A stretch of DNA of 64,000 nt from Streptomyces venezuelae (GTDB taxonomy: Bacteria > Actinomycetota > Actinomycetes > Streptomycetales > Streptomycetaceae), in contig NZ_CP029194.1 of NCBI RefSeq assembly GCF_008642375.1, forward strand, positions 5,511,001-5,575,000, given 5' to 3'. The translations under genes and the position numbers were made by a program. Below are positions 25,070 through 33,418 of this stretch, piece by piece. The first letter of the stretch is position 1. Every line of letters begins with the position of its first letter. The notes beneath the pieces are model-generated. The model made no database searches and was not told the origin of the DNA. It saw only the letters and a program-made list of their open reading frames with translations.

Positions 25070-26356
25070 TCAGTACGCGGCGAGGACCCGGCCGGTCTCG
25101 GCGAGCATCCCGCGGATGCGGGCCGAGGCGATGCCGTCGAGGGACTCCGCGACGCGCTTAGCCTCCGCCGCCGCCTCGTCCGGGCGCCCCGCGTGCGCCA
25201 GGTCCCTGGCCAGATGGGCGCGGTAGAGCGCGAGGTTCCGGGCGAAGTACGGATTCTGCAGGACCGTGGCCCGGTGGGCGTGGCGGGCGGCGCGCCCCCA
25301 CTCGCCGAGGGCCGCCCAGCACTGGGCCTCCAGGGCCTCCCGCTCGGGCTCGCCGAAGAACGACATCCACTCGGGGTCGCCGTCGGACGGCCCACGGTCG
25401 AAGTGCGTGTGGGCGCGGCCGAGGGCCTGGTCGCAGGCGGACCGGTCGCCGAGCCCCGCCCACGCACCGGCCTCCCGCAGCGAGAGCAGCGAGAGCAGCC
25501 GGGCCGAGTCGAGGGGCTGCGCGGCCCGCAGCCCCGCCTGCGCCGCCCGGACCGCCTCGCGGTACCGGCCGGTGTCCCGGGCCAGGAACGAGGTGTTGCA
25601 GAAGGCGTGCGCCTCCAGGGCCGCGTTCCCCGAGACCCGCGCGGTGGCGAGGGCCTCGGCGTAGTGCGAGCGCGCGTCCTCGTGGCGGCCCGAGTCGTGG
25701 GCGAGCCAGCCGACGGAGAGGGACAGCTCGCCGGCGCCCGCGTGCAGCCGGTCCTCGGTGGAGCGGCGGGTCATGCTCCCCGTGTCGAGCAGCGCGTACG
25801 CGGTACGGAGCGGCTGCGCGGCCACCTTGTAGAGCCCGTCGGCGCCGTGCCGGTCGTCGAGCAGACGGATCTGCCGTACGGCCTCCTCGACGGCCCGGAC
25901 CTCGGTCTCGCCGATCCTGTGGGTGCCGCGGGGGGCGGGGATCGCGACGGCGGGGCCGCCGAGTCCCAGCGAGGCGACCGCCAGGGTGGCGGAGCCGCTC
26001 GTCATGAATGCGCGACGCAGCACGTCGCTCTCCTCATCGTTCCGGGTCGGGATCGCGGCGGGAGGCGAGGCCCCGGCCGGGGCGCCCTGCCGCCGGCCGC
26101 GCACCGTCTCCCGCGCGGAGAAGCCCAGGTCGGAGAGGCCGAGTCCGGGGAACATGTGCAGGAAGACCCGCTCGTACGCGTAGTTGGGGCAGCGGATCTC
26201 GCCCGCTTCCACGCGCCCGATGTAGCGGGCGTCGCACGCGACCTGTTCGCCGATCTCCCGCGCCGCCCGGCGGACAGCCGCGGCGAACTCCGCCGGCGAG
26301 TGCTGTCCGCGGAGCCGGCGGAAGGCGAGATTGGGAACTGCCCGTGACATCGCCAT
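25070..26356 (-). CDS. HTH (XRE-like) / TPR transcriptional regulator
   Basis: 428 aa from ATG 26356 (ATG 26350 is also possible). An N-terminal helix-turn-helix region (about 10-65) includes SPAEFAAAVRRAA and CDARYIGRVEAGEIRCPNYA. A segment LRRAFMTSGSATLAVASLGL (about 113-132) looks like a twin-arginine or membrane-anchor signal inside a cytoplasmic regulator. The rest is TPR-like helices (LAHDSGRHEDARSHYAEAL, ALGEWGRAARHAHRA). It resembles the large Streptomyces XRE/TPR regulators of which NsdA is an example, but I cannot say it is NsdA. It is divergent from a small unknown gene. Confidence 0.75.
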   Translation of the reverse strand: MAMSRAVPNLAFRRLRGQHSPAEFAAAVRRAAREIGEQVACDARYIGRVEAGEIRCPNYAYERVFLHMFPGLGLSDLGFSARETVRGRRQGAPAGASPPAAIPTRNDEESDVLRRAFMTSGSATLAVASLGLGGPAVAIPAPRGTHRIGETEVRAVEEAVRQIRLLDDRHGADGLYKVAAQPLRTAYALLDTGSMTRRSTEDRLHAGAGELSLSVGWLAHDSGRHEDARSHYAEALATARVSGNAALEAHAFCNTSFLARDTGRYREAVRAAQAGLRAAQPLDSARLLSLLSLREAGAWAGLGDRSACDQALGRAHTHFDRGPSDGDPEWMSFFGEPEREALEAQCWAALGEWGRAARHAHRATVLQNPYFARNLALYRAHLARDLAHAGRPDEAAAEAKRVAESLDGIASARIRGMLAETGRVLAAY

Positions 26357-26488
26357 GGCCGAGCCCTCTCCTGGTGCTGCCGGGTGGTCCGGCGGCAAGA
26401 ACGTACCTGCTGTGACCGGATGCGTACGCTGAGTTTGGCTACAAATCGGATATCTCGCCTGTGATCTGCCATGAACTGCCATCCTTTG

Positions 26489-26504
26489 CGGCGGCATGCC
26501 GCCG
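26489..26504. promoter_or_regulatory. Perfect 16-bp palindrome in divergent promoter
   Basis: CGGCGGCATGCCGCCG lies 78 nt before ATG 26582 and 133 nt before ATG 26356. Just upstream TGCCAT occurs twice, 11 nt apart (26467-26483). It is a candidate operator for the HTH/TPR regulator. Confidence 0.5.
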
Positions 26505-26581
26505 TAGCCGTTGACGCGCACGGGCGTTGAACCGTAAGGGAGAGACGGAACGTGTCTCCTCAGGAGCGAGGAGGGGTCCCC

Positions 26582-27025
26582 ATGTCGGAGATCGGTTCGC
26601 AGTCGGCCACGTGGCACGCGCCCGCCCCGGACGGCGGCGCCCCCCAACCCGCCGCCGAGCCCTGGGACCTGGTGACCGTGCCGGTCCGGCAGGGCCTGGA
26701 GGCCGTCGACATCCTGCGCCGCGGCAGCACCCCCGCGGTCGGCCCGGTGGTGCACGACGGGGCCTGCGACACCCTCGGCTTCCTCGTCCCGCCGGGCACG
26801 GCCGCGGCCTGGGACATGCCGGGCAGCGCGTGTACGCGCACCTCGGGGCGCGGACTCCGCCTCCCCGAGCTGCCGGAGCTCCCCGAACCGACCGGCGACA
26901 TCCCCCGCCCCGCCGGCTGGCTTCTGCCGCCGGGGGACACCGATCCCGTCACCGACCCGGCGGTGCTCCGCGAGGCGCTCGGCGAGGCGGCCCGGCTCAT
27001 CGAGGCGGCCGACGGCTGCCACTGA
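26582..27025 (+). CDS. Small conserved hypothetical protein paired with HTH/TPR regulator
   Basis: 147 aa from ATG 26582, after a strong purine-rich site (AGGAGCGAGGAGGGG). The middle reads PWDLVTVPVRQGLEAVDILRR, then DTLGFLVPPGTAAAWDMPGSAC, RGLRLPELPELPE and GWLLPPGDTDPVTDPAVLREAL. I do not recognise a named family. Divergent placement next to a large XRE/TPR regulator is common in Streptomyces and suggests control by it. Confidence 0.7.
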   Translation: MSEIGSQSATWHAPAPDGGAPQPAAEPWDLVTVPVRQGLEAVDILRRGSTPAVGPVVHDGACDTLGFLVPPGTAAAWDMPGSACTRTSGRGLRLPELPELPEPTGDIPRPAGWLLPPGDTDPVTDPAVLREALGEAARLIEAADGCH

Positions 27026-27059
27026 GCCGCCCCACCGGGCGTGCCCGGATAATGGGGCC

Positions 27060-27926
27060 GTGGCCAGGAACAGACAGCGCGACCGGGCGGCGTCCGCCGC
27101 CGCCGTCGTCGAGACCGTCGACGGCGGGCTCGCCGAACTCGTACCCGACCGGGAGCGTCCGCGCGCCTGGACGCTGCTCATCGACGGTGCCCCGCAGTCG
27201 CACGTCGACCTGGACGATCCGGCGTATCTCTCCTTCGAGTACCAGCGGCGCCTCGGGCACATCGCCGATCTCGCCGCCCCGCCGAACCGGCCGCTCCAGG
27301 TCGTGCACCTCGGCGGCGGCGCCTTCACCCTCGCCCGGTACGTCGCCGCGACCCGGCCCCGCTCCACCCAGCAGGTCGTCGAGCTCGACGGCCCGCTGGT
27401 CCAGTTCGTCCGCCGCGAGCTGCCGCTCGACCCCGGGGCCCGGATCCGCGTCCGCTCGACCGACGCCCGGGCCGGACTCGCCAAGGTGCAGGACGGCTGG
27501 GCGGACCTCGTCATCGCCGACGTGTTCAGCGGGGCCCGCACCCCGGCCCATCTGACCAGCACCGAGTTCCTCGGCGAGGTGCGGCGCGTCCTGCGGCCCG
27601 GCGGCCTCTACGCGGCGAACCTGGCCGACGGCCCGCCCCTGACCCATCTCCGCGGGCAGATAGCCACGGCCGCCACCGTCTTCTCCGAACTGGCCCTGAC
27701 CGCCGATCCCACGGTGCTGCGCGGTCGCCGCTTCGGGAACGCGGTGCTGGTCGCCTCCGACCGCGAGCTGCCGGTGGCCGAGCTGACCCGCCGGGTCGCG
27801 ACCGATCCGCACCCGGGCCGGGTGGAGCACGGCAAGGAGCTCGCCGACTTCGCGGGCGGCGCGGCCCCCGTCACCGACGCGAGCGCCAAGCCCTCTCCCG
27901 TACCGCCCGCCTCCGTCTTCCGCTGA
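27060..27926 (+). CDS. Spermidine-synthase-like methyltransferase-fold protein
   Basis: 288 aa from GTG 27060. Only 34 bp separate it from the previous gene. GGATAAT lies a few bases before the GTG, so a leaderless transcript is possible. The Rossmann core has LQVVHLGGGAFTLARYVA, QQVVELDGPLVQFVR and DLVIADVFSGARTPAHLTS, then RRVLRPGGLYAANLAD. This is the polyamine aminopropyltransferase-like fold; the gatekeeper residues of true spermidine synthases are not clear. It could instead be a SAM-dependent methyltransferase. Confidence 0.78.
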   Translation: MARNRQRDRAASAAAVVETVDGGLAELVPDRERPRAWTLLIDGAPQSHVDLDDPAYLSFEYQRRLGHIADLAAPPNRPLQVVHLGGGAFTLARYVAATRPRSTQQVVELDGPLVQFVRRELPLDPGARIRVRSTDARAGLAKVQDGWADLVIADVFSGARTPAHLTSTEFLGEVRRVLRPGGLYAANLADGPPLTHLRGQIATAATVFSELALTADPTVLRGRRFGNAVLVASDRELPVAELTRRVATDPHPGRVEHGKELADFAGGAAPVTDASAKPSPVPPASVFR

Positions 27927-27932
27927 GCGGCC

Positions 27933-28556
27933 TCAGGTCGCGCGGTCCTCGATCTCCACGCGGGGCGCGCTGTCGTGCCACAGGCAGAAGACCGACAGCT
28001 CGCGGCCGTCCTTGGTGAAGGTGACCCGGATCCAGGTCGGCTGCTTCCACACCTGCATCTGCCAGCCGGACGCGGGGGTCGCCGACACCAGCTCGGCCGA
28101 GGTCTCGCCGAGGTCGAAGGTGACCCGGCCGCCGTCGACCGTGTAGCTCTTCACGGAGGACGGCGGGGCGGACGCGGGGGCCGTGGCGGGCGGCGGCGTG
28201 GTGGTGGCGGGCGCCGTCGTCGTGGACCCGGGCCGGTCGGCGGGGGTCGCGGCGGGCGTCGAGGAGGGGGCGGCGGAGGCCGTGCGCTCCGCGCCCGGCG
28301 TGGACGTCCGGGGGGACGGCGAGGTCGTGGGGGTCCCGGGCCTGCGCGTCGAGGAGGTCAGCGGATCGCCGCCCGCGGCGGTCGGCGCGTCCTCGGTGGT
28401 GCCGGCCGGGAGGGGCACCGCGAGCGGGGGGTCGTAGACCGTGCCGGACAGCACCGTGTGCACTCCCCACCAGGACAGGGTGACCGCCGCGCCGGTGGCG
28501 AGCGACCAGGCCAGGGCGTGAACGAGTCCTCTTCGCACCGGGCCATAGTGCACCAC
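27933..28556 (-). CDS. Membrane-anchored hypothetical protein with Ser/Thr/Pro linker
   Basis: 207 aa from GTG 28556 (a second GTG follows directly). One membrane segment (about 11-38) leads to a long Ala/Pro/Thr/Ser linker (about 45-135). A small beta-rich C-terminal domain (SYTVDGGRVTFDLGE, SGWQMQVWKQPTWIRVTF) would face outside. The role is unknown. It is divergent from the OmpR-type response regulator. Confidence 0.7.
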   Translation of the reverse strand: MVHYGPVRRGLVHALAWSLATGAAVTLSWWGVHTVLSGTVYDPPLAVPLPAGTTEDAPTAAGGDPLTSSTRRPGTPTTSPSPRTSTPGAERTASAAPSSTPAATPADRPGSTTTAPATTTPPPATAPASAPPSSVKSYTVDGGRVTFDLGETSAELVSATPASGWQMQVWKQPTWIRVTFTKDGRELSVFCLWHDSAPRVEIEDRAT

Positions 28557-28625
28557 CCGTCACGGGGTGCTGCGGGAGGGTGGAGATTGCTCACCCGTTC
28601 CCCCGAATGGCGTACGGTGCGGCCC

Positions 28626-29327
28626 ATGGCAAGTGTGCTCGTGGTCGAGGACGACCAGTTCGTGCGCTCCGCCCTCATCCGCCGGCTCTCCGAGGCCTCC
28701 CACACGGTACGGAGCGTCGGGACGGCCCTGGAGGCGTTGCGCGAGGTCGCCCATTTCCGTTTCGACGTGGTCATCCTCGACCTCGGACTGCCAGATCTGG
28801 ACGGGTCCGAGGCGCTCAAGATGCTGCGCGGAATCACCGACGTACCGGTGATCATCGCGACCGCCCGGGACGACGAGGCCGAGATCGTACGGCTCCTGCA
28901 CGCCGGCGCGGACGACTACCTCGTGAAGCCCTTCTCGGTGGACCACCTCTCGGCCCGCATGGCGGCCGTCCTGCGCCGGGCGCGGTCCGGCGCGGGCGAG
29001 GCGCCGCCGCCCCGCGTCATCCGGGTCGGCGGCCTCACCGTCGACCCGCTGCGCCGTCAGGCGGAGCTGGACGGGGCGCCCTTGGACCTCACCCGGCGCG
29101 AGTTCGACCTGCTCGCCTTCCTCGCCGGGCGGCCCGGCGTGGTCGTGCCGCGCAAGGAGCTGCTCGCCGAGGTGTGGCAGCAGTCCTACGGGGACGACCA
29201 GACCATCGACGTACATTTGTCATGGCTGCGGCGGAAGTTGGGTGAAACGGCAGCCCGGCCGCGCTACCTGCACACCCTGCGCGGGGTGGGCGTGAAGCTG
29301 GAGCCGCCCCGGGAGCCGCAGCCGTGA
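28626..29327 (+). CDS. OmpR/PhoB-family response regulator
   Basis: 233 aa from ATG 28626. Receiver: VVEDDQFVRSAL, phospho-acceptor Asp52 in VILDLGLPD, and Lys in YLVKPFS. The winged helix (about 130-228) has LTRREFDLLAFLAGRPG and QTIDVHLSWLRRKLG. The kinase gene overlaps it by 4 bp. The promoter region is shared with the divergent membrane protein 27933-28556, which may be part of the response. Confidence 0.93.
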   Translation: MASVLVVEDDQFVRSALIRRLSEASHTVRSVGTALEALREVAHFRFDVVILDLGLPDLDGSEALKMLRGITDVPVIIATARDDEAEIVRLLHAGADDYLVKPFSVDHLSARMAAVLRRARSGAGEAPPPRVIRVGGLTVDPLRRQAELDGAPLDLTRREFDLLAFLAGRPGVVVPRKELLAEVWQQSYGDDQTIDVHLSWLRRKLGETAARPRYLHTLRGVGVKLEPPREPQP

Positions 29328-30736
29328 GGTGGGCACTCGTCAAGGTGGCGCTGGCCGTCACCGTGATGGTCGTCGTCGCCTTCGCCGTACCCCTCGGGCT
29401 CGTCGTCAAGGAGATGGCCCGCGACCGGGCCTTCTCCAACGCCGAACGGCGGGCCGCCGGCCTCGCCCCCGTCCTCGCGATCACCACCGACCGCCAGGAG
29501 CTGGACAAGGCCGTCGCCACCACCGAGGACGGGGCCGCCGGGCGGCTCGCCGTCCACGTGCCCGCCGCCGAACCGGGCGGCACGGCCCTGGAGATCGGCA
29601 CCCGCAGGGCCGGCGCCGAGGAGCTCGCGGCCACCCGCCGGCTCGGCCGGGCCTCCATCGCCGAGGTGCCCGGCGGCTTCGCGCTGCTCCAGCCCACCGC
29701 GCTCAGCAGCGGCCAGGTCGCCGTCGTCGAACTCTTCGTCCCCGAGGGCGAGGTCAGCAACGGCGTCGCCACCGCCTGGCTGGTCCTGGCCGGCGTCGGC
29801 ATCGCGCTGATCGTCGGCTCCGTCGCCGTCGCCGACCGGCTCGGCGTCCGCATGGTCCGGCCCGCCCAGCGGCTCGCGGGAGCCGCCCACGACCTCGGCG
29901 AGGGCCGGCTCGGCGCGCGGGTGCCGGAGGAGGGCCCGCCGGAGCTCAAGTCGGCGGCCGTCGCCTTCAACTCGATGGCCGACCAGGTCGTCCAGCTCCT
30001 CGCCAACGAGCGCGAGCTCGCCGCCGACCTCTCCCACCGGCTCCGCACTCCGCTGACGGTGCTGCGGCTCAACGCGGCCTCGCTCGGCTCAGGACCCGCC
30101 GCCGAGCAGACCCGGGCCGCCGTCGAACAGCTGGAGCGCGAGGTCGACATCATCATCCGCACGGCCCGGGAGGCGAAGCCGCAGACCCAGGCGACCGGGC
30201 CCGGCGCCGGCTGCGACGCCGCCGAGGTGGTCCGGGAGCGCATGGACTTCTGGTCGGCGCTCGCCGAGGACGAGGGCCGGCGGGTCCGGGTCGCGGGCGT
30301 CGAGCGGCCGGTACGCATCCCGGTGGCCCGCCCCGAACTCGTCGCCGCCCTCGACGCCCTGCTCGGCAACGTCTTCCGGCACACCCCCGAGGGCACCGCC
30401 TTCTCCATCGACGTCCACAACGGCGACGACGCCGTCATCGTCCTCGTCTCCGACGCGGGCGCCGGCATCGCCGACCCCGCCGCAGCCCTGGCCCGCGGCA
30501 ACAGCGGCGCCAGGCCCGGCTCCACGGGCCTCGGCCTGGACATCGTGCGGCGGATGGCGGAGGCCACCGGCGGAGACGTCGCCATCGGGCACTCCGTCCT
30601 CGGCGGCACCGAGGTCCGCGTCTGGATCGGGCTCGACGGGCGCCGCTCGGGCGCCACGGCCGGCCGCCGCGACCGCCGCCCGGCCCGCCGCCGCCGCGGC
30701 GGGGGCACGGGCACCCGGCGCGCCGCCGACGCCTGA
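29324..30736 (+). CDS. OmpR-type sensor histidine kinase
   Basis: 470 aa from GTG 29324. TM1 is at about 7-28, an extracytoplasmic domain at about 29-145, TM2 at about 148-170, then HAMP. The dimerisation box ADLSHRLRTPLTVLRLNAAS contains His238. The ATPase domain has a degenerate N-box (LDALLGNVFRHTPEG), G1 DAGAGIADP and G2 STGLGLDIVRRM. It ends with a short Arg-rich tail. It partners the regulator at 28626. The signal is unknown. Confidence 0.9.
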   Translation: MRWALVKVALAVTVMVVVAFAVPLGLVVKEMARDRAFSNAERRAAGLAPVLAITTDRQELDKAVATTEDGAAGRLAVHVPAAEPGGTALEIGTRRAGAEELAATRRLGRASIAEVPGGFALLQPTALSSGQVAVVELFVPEGEVSNGVATAWLVLAGVGIALIVGSVAVADRLGVRMVRPAQRLAGAAHDLGEGRLGARVPEEGPPELKSAAVAFNSMADQVVQLLANERELAADLSHRLRTPLTVLRLNAASLGSGPAAEQTRAAVEQLEREVDIIIRTAREAKPQTQATGPGAGCDAAEVVRERMDFWSALAEDEGRRVRVAGVERPVRIPVARPELVAALDALLGNVFRHTPEGTAFSIDVHNGDDAVIVLVSDAGAGIADPAAALARGNSGARPGSTGLGLDIVRRMAEATGGDVAIGHSVLGGTEVRVWIGLDGRRSGATAGRRDRRPARRRRGGGTGTRRAADA

Positions 30737-30899
30737 GCGGAGATCCACGGCGGCGTGAACCTTTTGTGGTTCCGATGCCTTCCTTAAGTGGAGCCTAAGA
30801 ATCCCAACCCCGGTCCGCTCATGGCCTTTTGTCCGTTTCCCAGTCGCTAGCGTGCTGCCGCATCACCCCCCCACACCCGGCACACAGAGGCAGGCAGCG

Positions 30900-32420
30900 A
30901 TGGGCACCAGTTCGCACCGGCGCAGGGCGAGCACCAGGACCAAGGCCGTCGGAGCCGTCGTCGCGGCGGCGATCGTCGGCGGCGTCGCCTTCGCGCTCGG
31001 CGGGACCGCGCAGGCCGCCGCCGTCGGCGCCGCGTACACCCGGACCAGCGCCTGGACCGGCGGCTACACCGGCCAGTACGTCGTCACCAACGAGACGACC
31101 ACCGCCCAGTCCGACTGGACCCTGGAGTTCGACCTCCCGGCCGGGACGACCATCGGCTCCCTCTGGAACGGCGAGCACACCGTCTCCGGCGGCCACGTCA
31201 CCGTGAAGCCCGCGAGCTGGAACCGGCAGCTCGGCCCCGGCCAGTCCGTCACCGTCGGCTTCGTGACCTCCGCCGCGGGCACCGCGGGCGACCCGTCCGG
31301 CTGCCTCATCAACAAGGCCGCCTGCTCCGCCGGAGGCCCCGCCCCCACCCCCAGCGGCCGCCCCACCGAGCAGCCCACCGCGACCGCCTCCCCCTCGGCG
31401 ACCGCCACCGCGAAGCCCACCCCGACCGCCACCGCCACCGCGACGGTGAAGCCGACCCCGACGGCCACCGCCACCACGGCGCCGCCCACCCCGGCCCCCA
31501 CCCCCACCGCGACCGGCGCCCCCGCCGGCGCCGCCAAGTACGCCCCGTACGTCGACACCTCGCTCTACCCGACGTACGACCTGCTCGCGACCGCCGACGC
31601 CACCGGCGTGAAGGAGTTCAACCTCGCCTTCATCACCTCCGGCGGCTCCTGCGCCCCGCTCTGGGGCGGGGTCACCGACCTCGCGAACGACAGGGTCGCG
31701 GCCCAGGTCGGCGCCCTGCGCGCCAAGGGCGGCGACGTCCGCGTCTCCTTCGGCGGCGCCGCCGGCCACGAGCTGGCGCTGAACTGCTCGTCCTCCTCGG
31801 CGCTCGCCGCCGCGTACGGCAAGGTCATCGACCAGTACAAGCTGACCAAGGTCGACTTCGACGTCGAGGGCGCCGCCCTGCCGGACACGGCCGCCAACAC
31901 CCGCCGCTCCCAGGCGATCGCCCAGCTCCAGAAGACCCACCCGGGCCTGAACGTCTCCTTCACCCTGCCCGTCATGCCCGAGGGCCTGACGCAGCCGGGC
32001 GTGGCACTGCTCGCCGACGCGAAGAAGAACGGCGTCCGCGTCGACGCCGTCAACATCATGGCGATGGACTACGGCCCGGCGTACAGCGCGGACATGGGCA
32101 CGTACGCGATCCAGGCCGCGACCGCGACCCAGGCCCAGGTCAAGGGAGTCCTCGGGCTCTCCGACGCGGCCGCCTGGAAGGCCGTCGCCGTCACCCCGAT
32201 GATCGGTGTCAACGACGTCACGACCGAGATCTTCAAGGTCGACGACGCCACGCAGCTCGTCGACTTCGCGAGGTCGAAGGGGATCGGCTGGCTCTCGATG
32301 TGGTCCTCGACCCGTGACAAGCAGTGCGCGGCCGGCGCCGTGAACCACGCCGACGCCACCTGCTCGTCGATCCTCCAGGCACCCCTGGCCTTCACCAAGG
32401 CCTTCGCCGCCTACAAGTAG
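30900..32420 (+). CDS. Secreted CBM2-GH18 chitinase
   Basis: 506 aa from ATG 30900, with AGAGGCAGG upstream. The signal peptide ends at about TAQAAAVG. A CBM2-like beta domain (about 45-140) contains W residues typical of crystalline-polysaccharide binding. A Thr/Pro/Ala linker (about 150-215) leads to a compact GH18 domain with FNLAFITSGGSCAPLW, VSFGGAAG, catalytic VDFDVEG (Glu323) and IMAMDYGP. This is the ChiD/ChiC-type small GH18. Unlike the chitinase at 12158 it has no DasR-like operator in the 160 bp upstream. It may act with the ABC importer downstream. Confidence 0.9.
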   Translation: MGTSSHRRRASTRTKAVGAVVAAAIVGGVAFALGGTAQAAAVGAAYTRTSAWTGGYTGQYVVTNETTTAQSDWTLEFDLPAGTTIGSLWNGEHTVSGGHVTVKPASWNRQLGPGQSVTVGFVTSAAGTAGDPSGCLINKAACSAGGPAPTPSGRPTEQPTATASPSATATAKPTPTATATATVKPTPTATATTAPPTPAPTPTATGAPAGAAKYAPYVDTSLYPTYDLLATADATGVKEFNLAFITSGGSCAPLWGGVTDLANDRVAAQVGALRAKGGDVRVSFGGAAGHELALNCSSSSALAAAYGKVIDQYKLTKVDFDVEGAALPDTAANTRRSQAIAQLQKTHPGLNVSFTLPVMPEGLTQPGVALLADAKKNGVRVDAVNIMAMDYGPAYSADMGTYAIQAATATQAQVKGVLGLSDAAAWKAVAVTPMIGVNDVTTEIFKVDDATQLVDFARSKGIGWLSMWSSTRDKQCAAGAVNHADATCSSILQAPLAFTKAFAAYK

Positions 32421-32444
32421 GCAGCGAGTCCGTCCCCCCACAGC

Positions 32445-32487
32445 GCGCGCCCCGGCCGGAACCACCCCACCGCCGGCCGGGGCGCGC
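32445..32487. terminator. Bidirectional terminator between chitinase and sugar permease
   Basis: A 15-bp perfect GC stem (32445-32459 with 32473-32487) lies between convergent stops. The following 100 bp to 32593 hold nothing I can support. Confidence 0.8.
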
Positions 32488-32593
32488 TCCCCTGCCCGGC
32501 CGCCGGCGGGCGCACCGCGCAGGCGCCGGCGATCGCCGCGGTGTCCCAGTAGAGCGCCTCGCCCGACCGGGTGATCTTGTGGGCCGGTCCGGA

Positions 32594-33418
32594 CTACCCC
32601 TTCACCGCGCCCCGCATCACACCGCCCACGATGTGCCGGCCGAAGAGCGCGAGCACGACCAGCAGCGGCAGCGTCCCGAGCAGCGCGCCCGCCATGACCA
32701 CCGACTGGTCGGGCACCGTCCCCCGCCCCAGGCCCGTGAGCGCCACCTGCACCGTCGGGTTCCCCGTCTGCGTCAGGGCGAGAACCGGCCAGAAGAAGTC
32801 GTTCCAGGCCGCCACGAACGACAGCATGCCGAGGACCGCCATCGCCGGACGCGCCGCCGGAAGCACCACGTGCCACACCGTCCGCAGGGTCCCCGCCCCG
32901 TCCATCCGGGCGGCCTCCAGCACCTCGGCCGGCAGGGCCCGCCGCAGGTGCTGGAGCATGAAGAACACCCCGAAGGCGGAGACGAGCGAGGGCAGGACCA
33001 CCGCCTGGAGCTCGTCCGTCCAGCGCAGCCGCGCGATCACCAGATAGAGCGGGACGACCCCCAGCTGGGGCGGGATCAGCATCGTCCCGGCCACGAGCAG
33101 GAGCAGGGTGCCCCGGAAGCGGAACCGCAGCTTGGCGAAGGCGAACCCGGCGAGGGTGGAGAAGAGGACCGTCCCCGCCGAGACCGCCCCCGCGACCAGC
33201 GCGGTGTTCACCAGGGCCTCGCCAAGCCGGGCGTCCGTCCAGGCGAGCTCCAGGTTCCGGGGCAGGTTCCGCCCGAACCGGAAGGGCGGCGGGGTCGCCG
33301 CGAGGCGCGTACTGGTCCGGGAGGCGGCGACCGCCGTCCACACCAGGGGGAAGAGGGAGACGGCCGTGAAGACCGCGAGCAGCGCGTACGTGCCCCAGCC
33401 GGCCCGCTCCGTCCTCAC
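32594..33418 (-). CDS. Carbohydrate ABC transporter permease, MalG-like
   Basis: 274 aa, six membrane segments. The coupling EAA loop is AEVLEAARMDGAGTLRTVWHVVLP (given in parts: EVLEAARMDGAGT, then WHVVLP). It starts within the last 4 bp of the other permease gene, so both subunits are made together. It forms the membrane channel for an oligosaccharide with the partner permease. No ATPase gene follows. In Streptomyces the shared ATPase MsiK usually serves such systems. Confidence 0.92.
   Translation of the reverse strand: MRTERAGWGTYALLAVFTAVSLFPLVWTAVAASRTSTRLAATPPPFRFGRNLPRNLELAWTDARLGEALVNTALVAGAVSAGTVLFSTLAGFAFAKLRFRFRGTLLLLVAGTMLIPPQLGVVPLYLVIARLRWTDELQAVVLPSLVSAFGVFFMLQHLRRALPAEVLEAARMDGAGTLRTVWHVVLPAARPAMAVLGMLSFVAAWNDFFWPVLALTQTGNPTVQVALTGLGRGTVPDQSVVMAGALLGTLPLLVVLALFGRHIVGGVMRGAVKG

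Noticed and set aside
32423..32593. Open minus-strand stretch after the permease stop that could be a gene remnant
   Set aside because: Only 57 codons without a stop, which is common at this GC content; it holds a terminator hairpin and matches no family I know.
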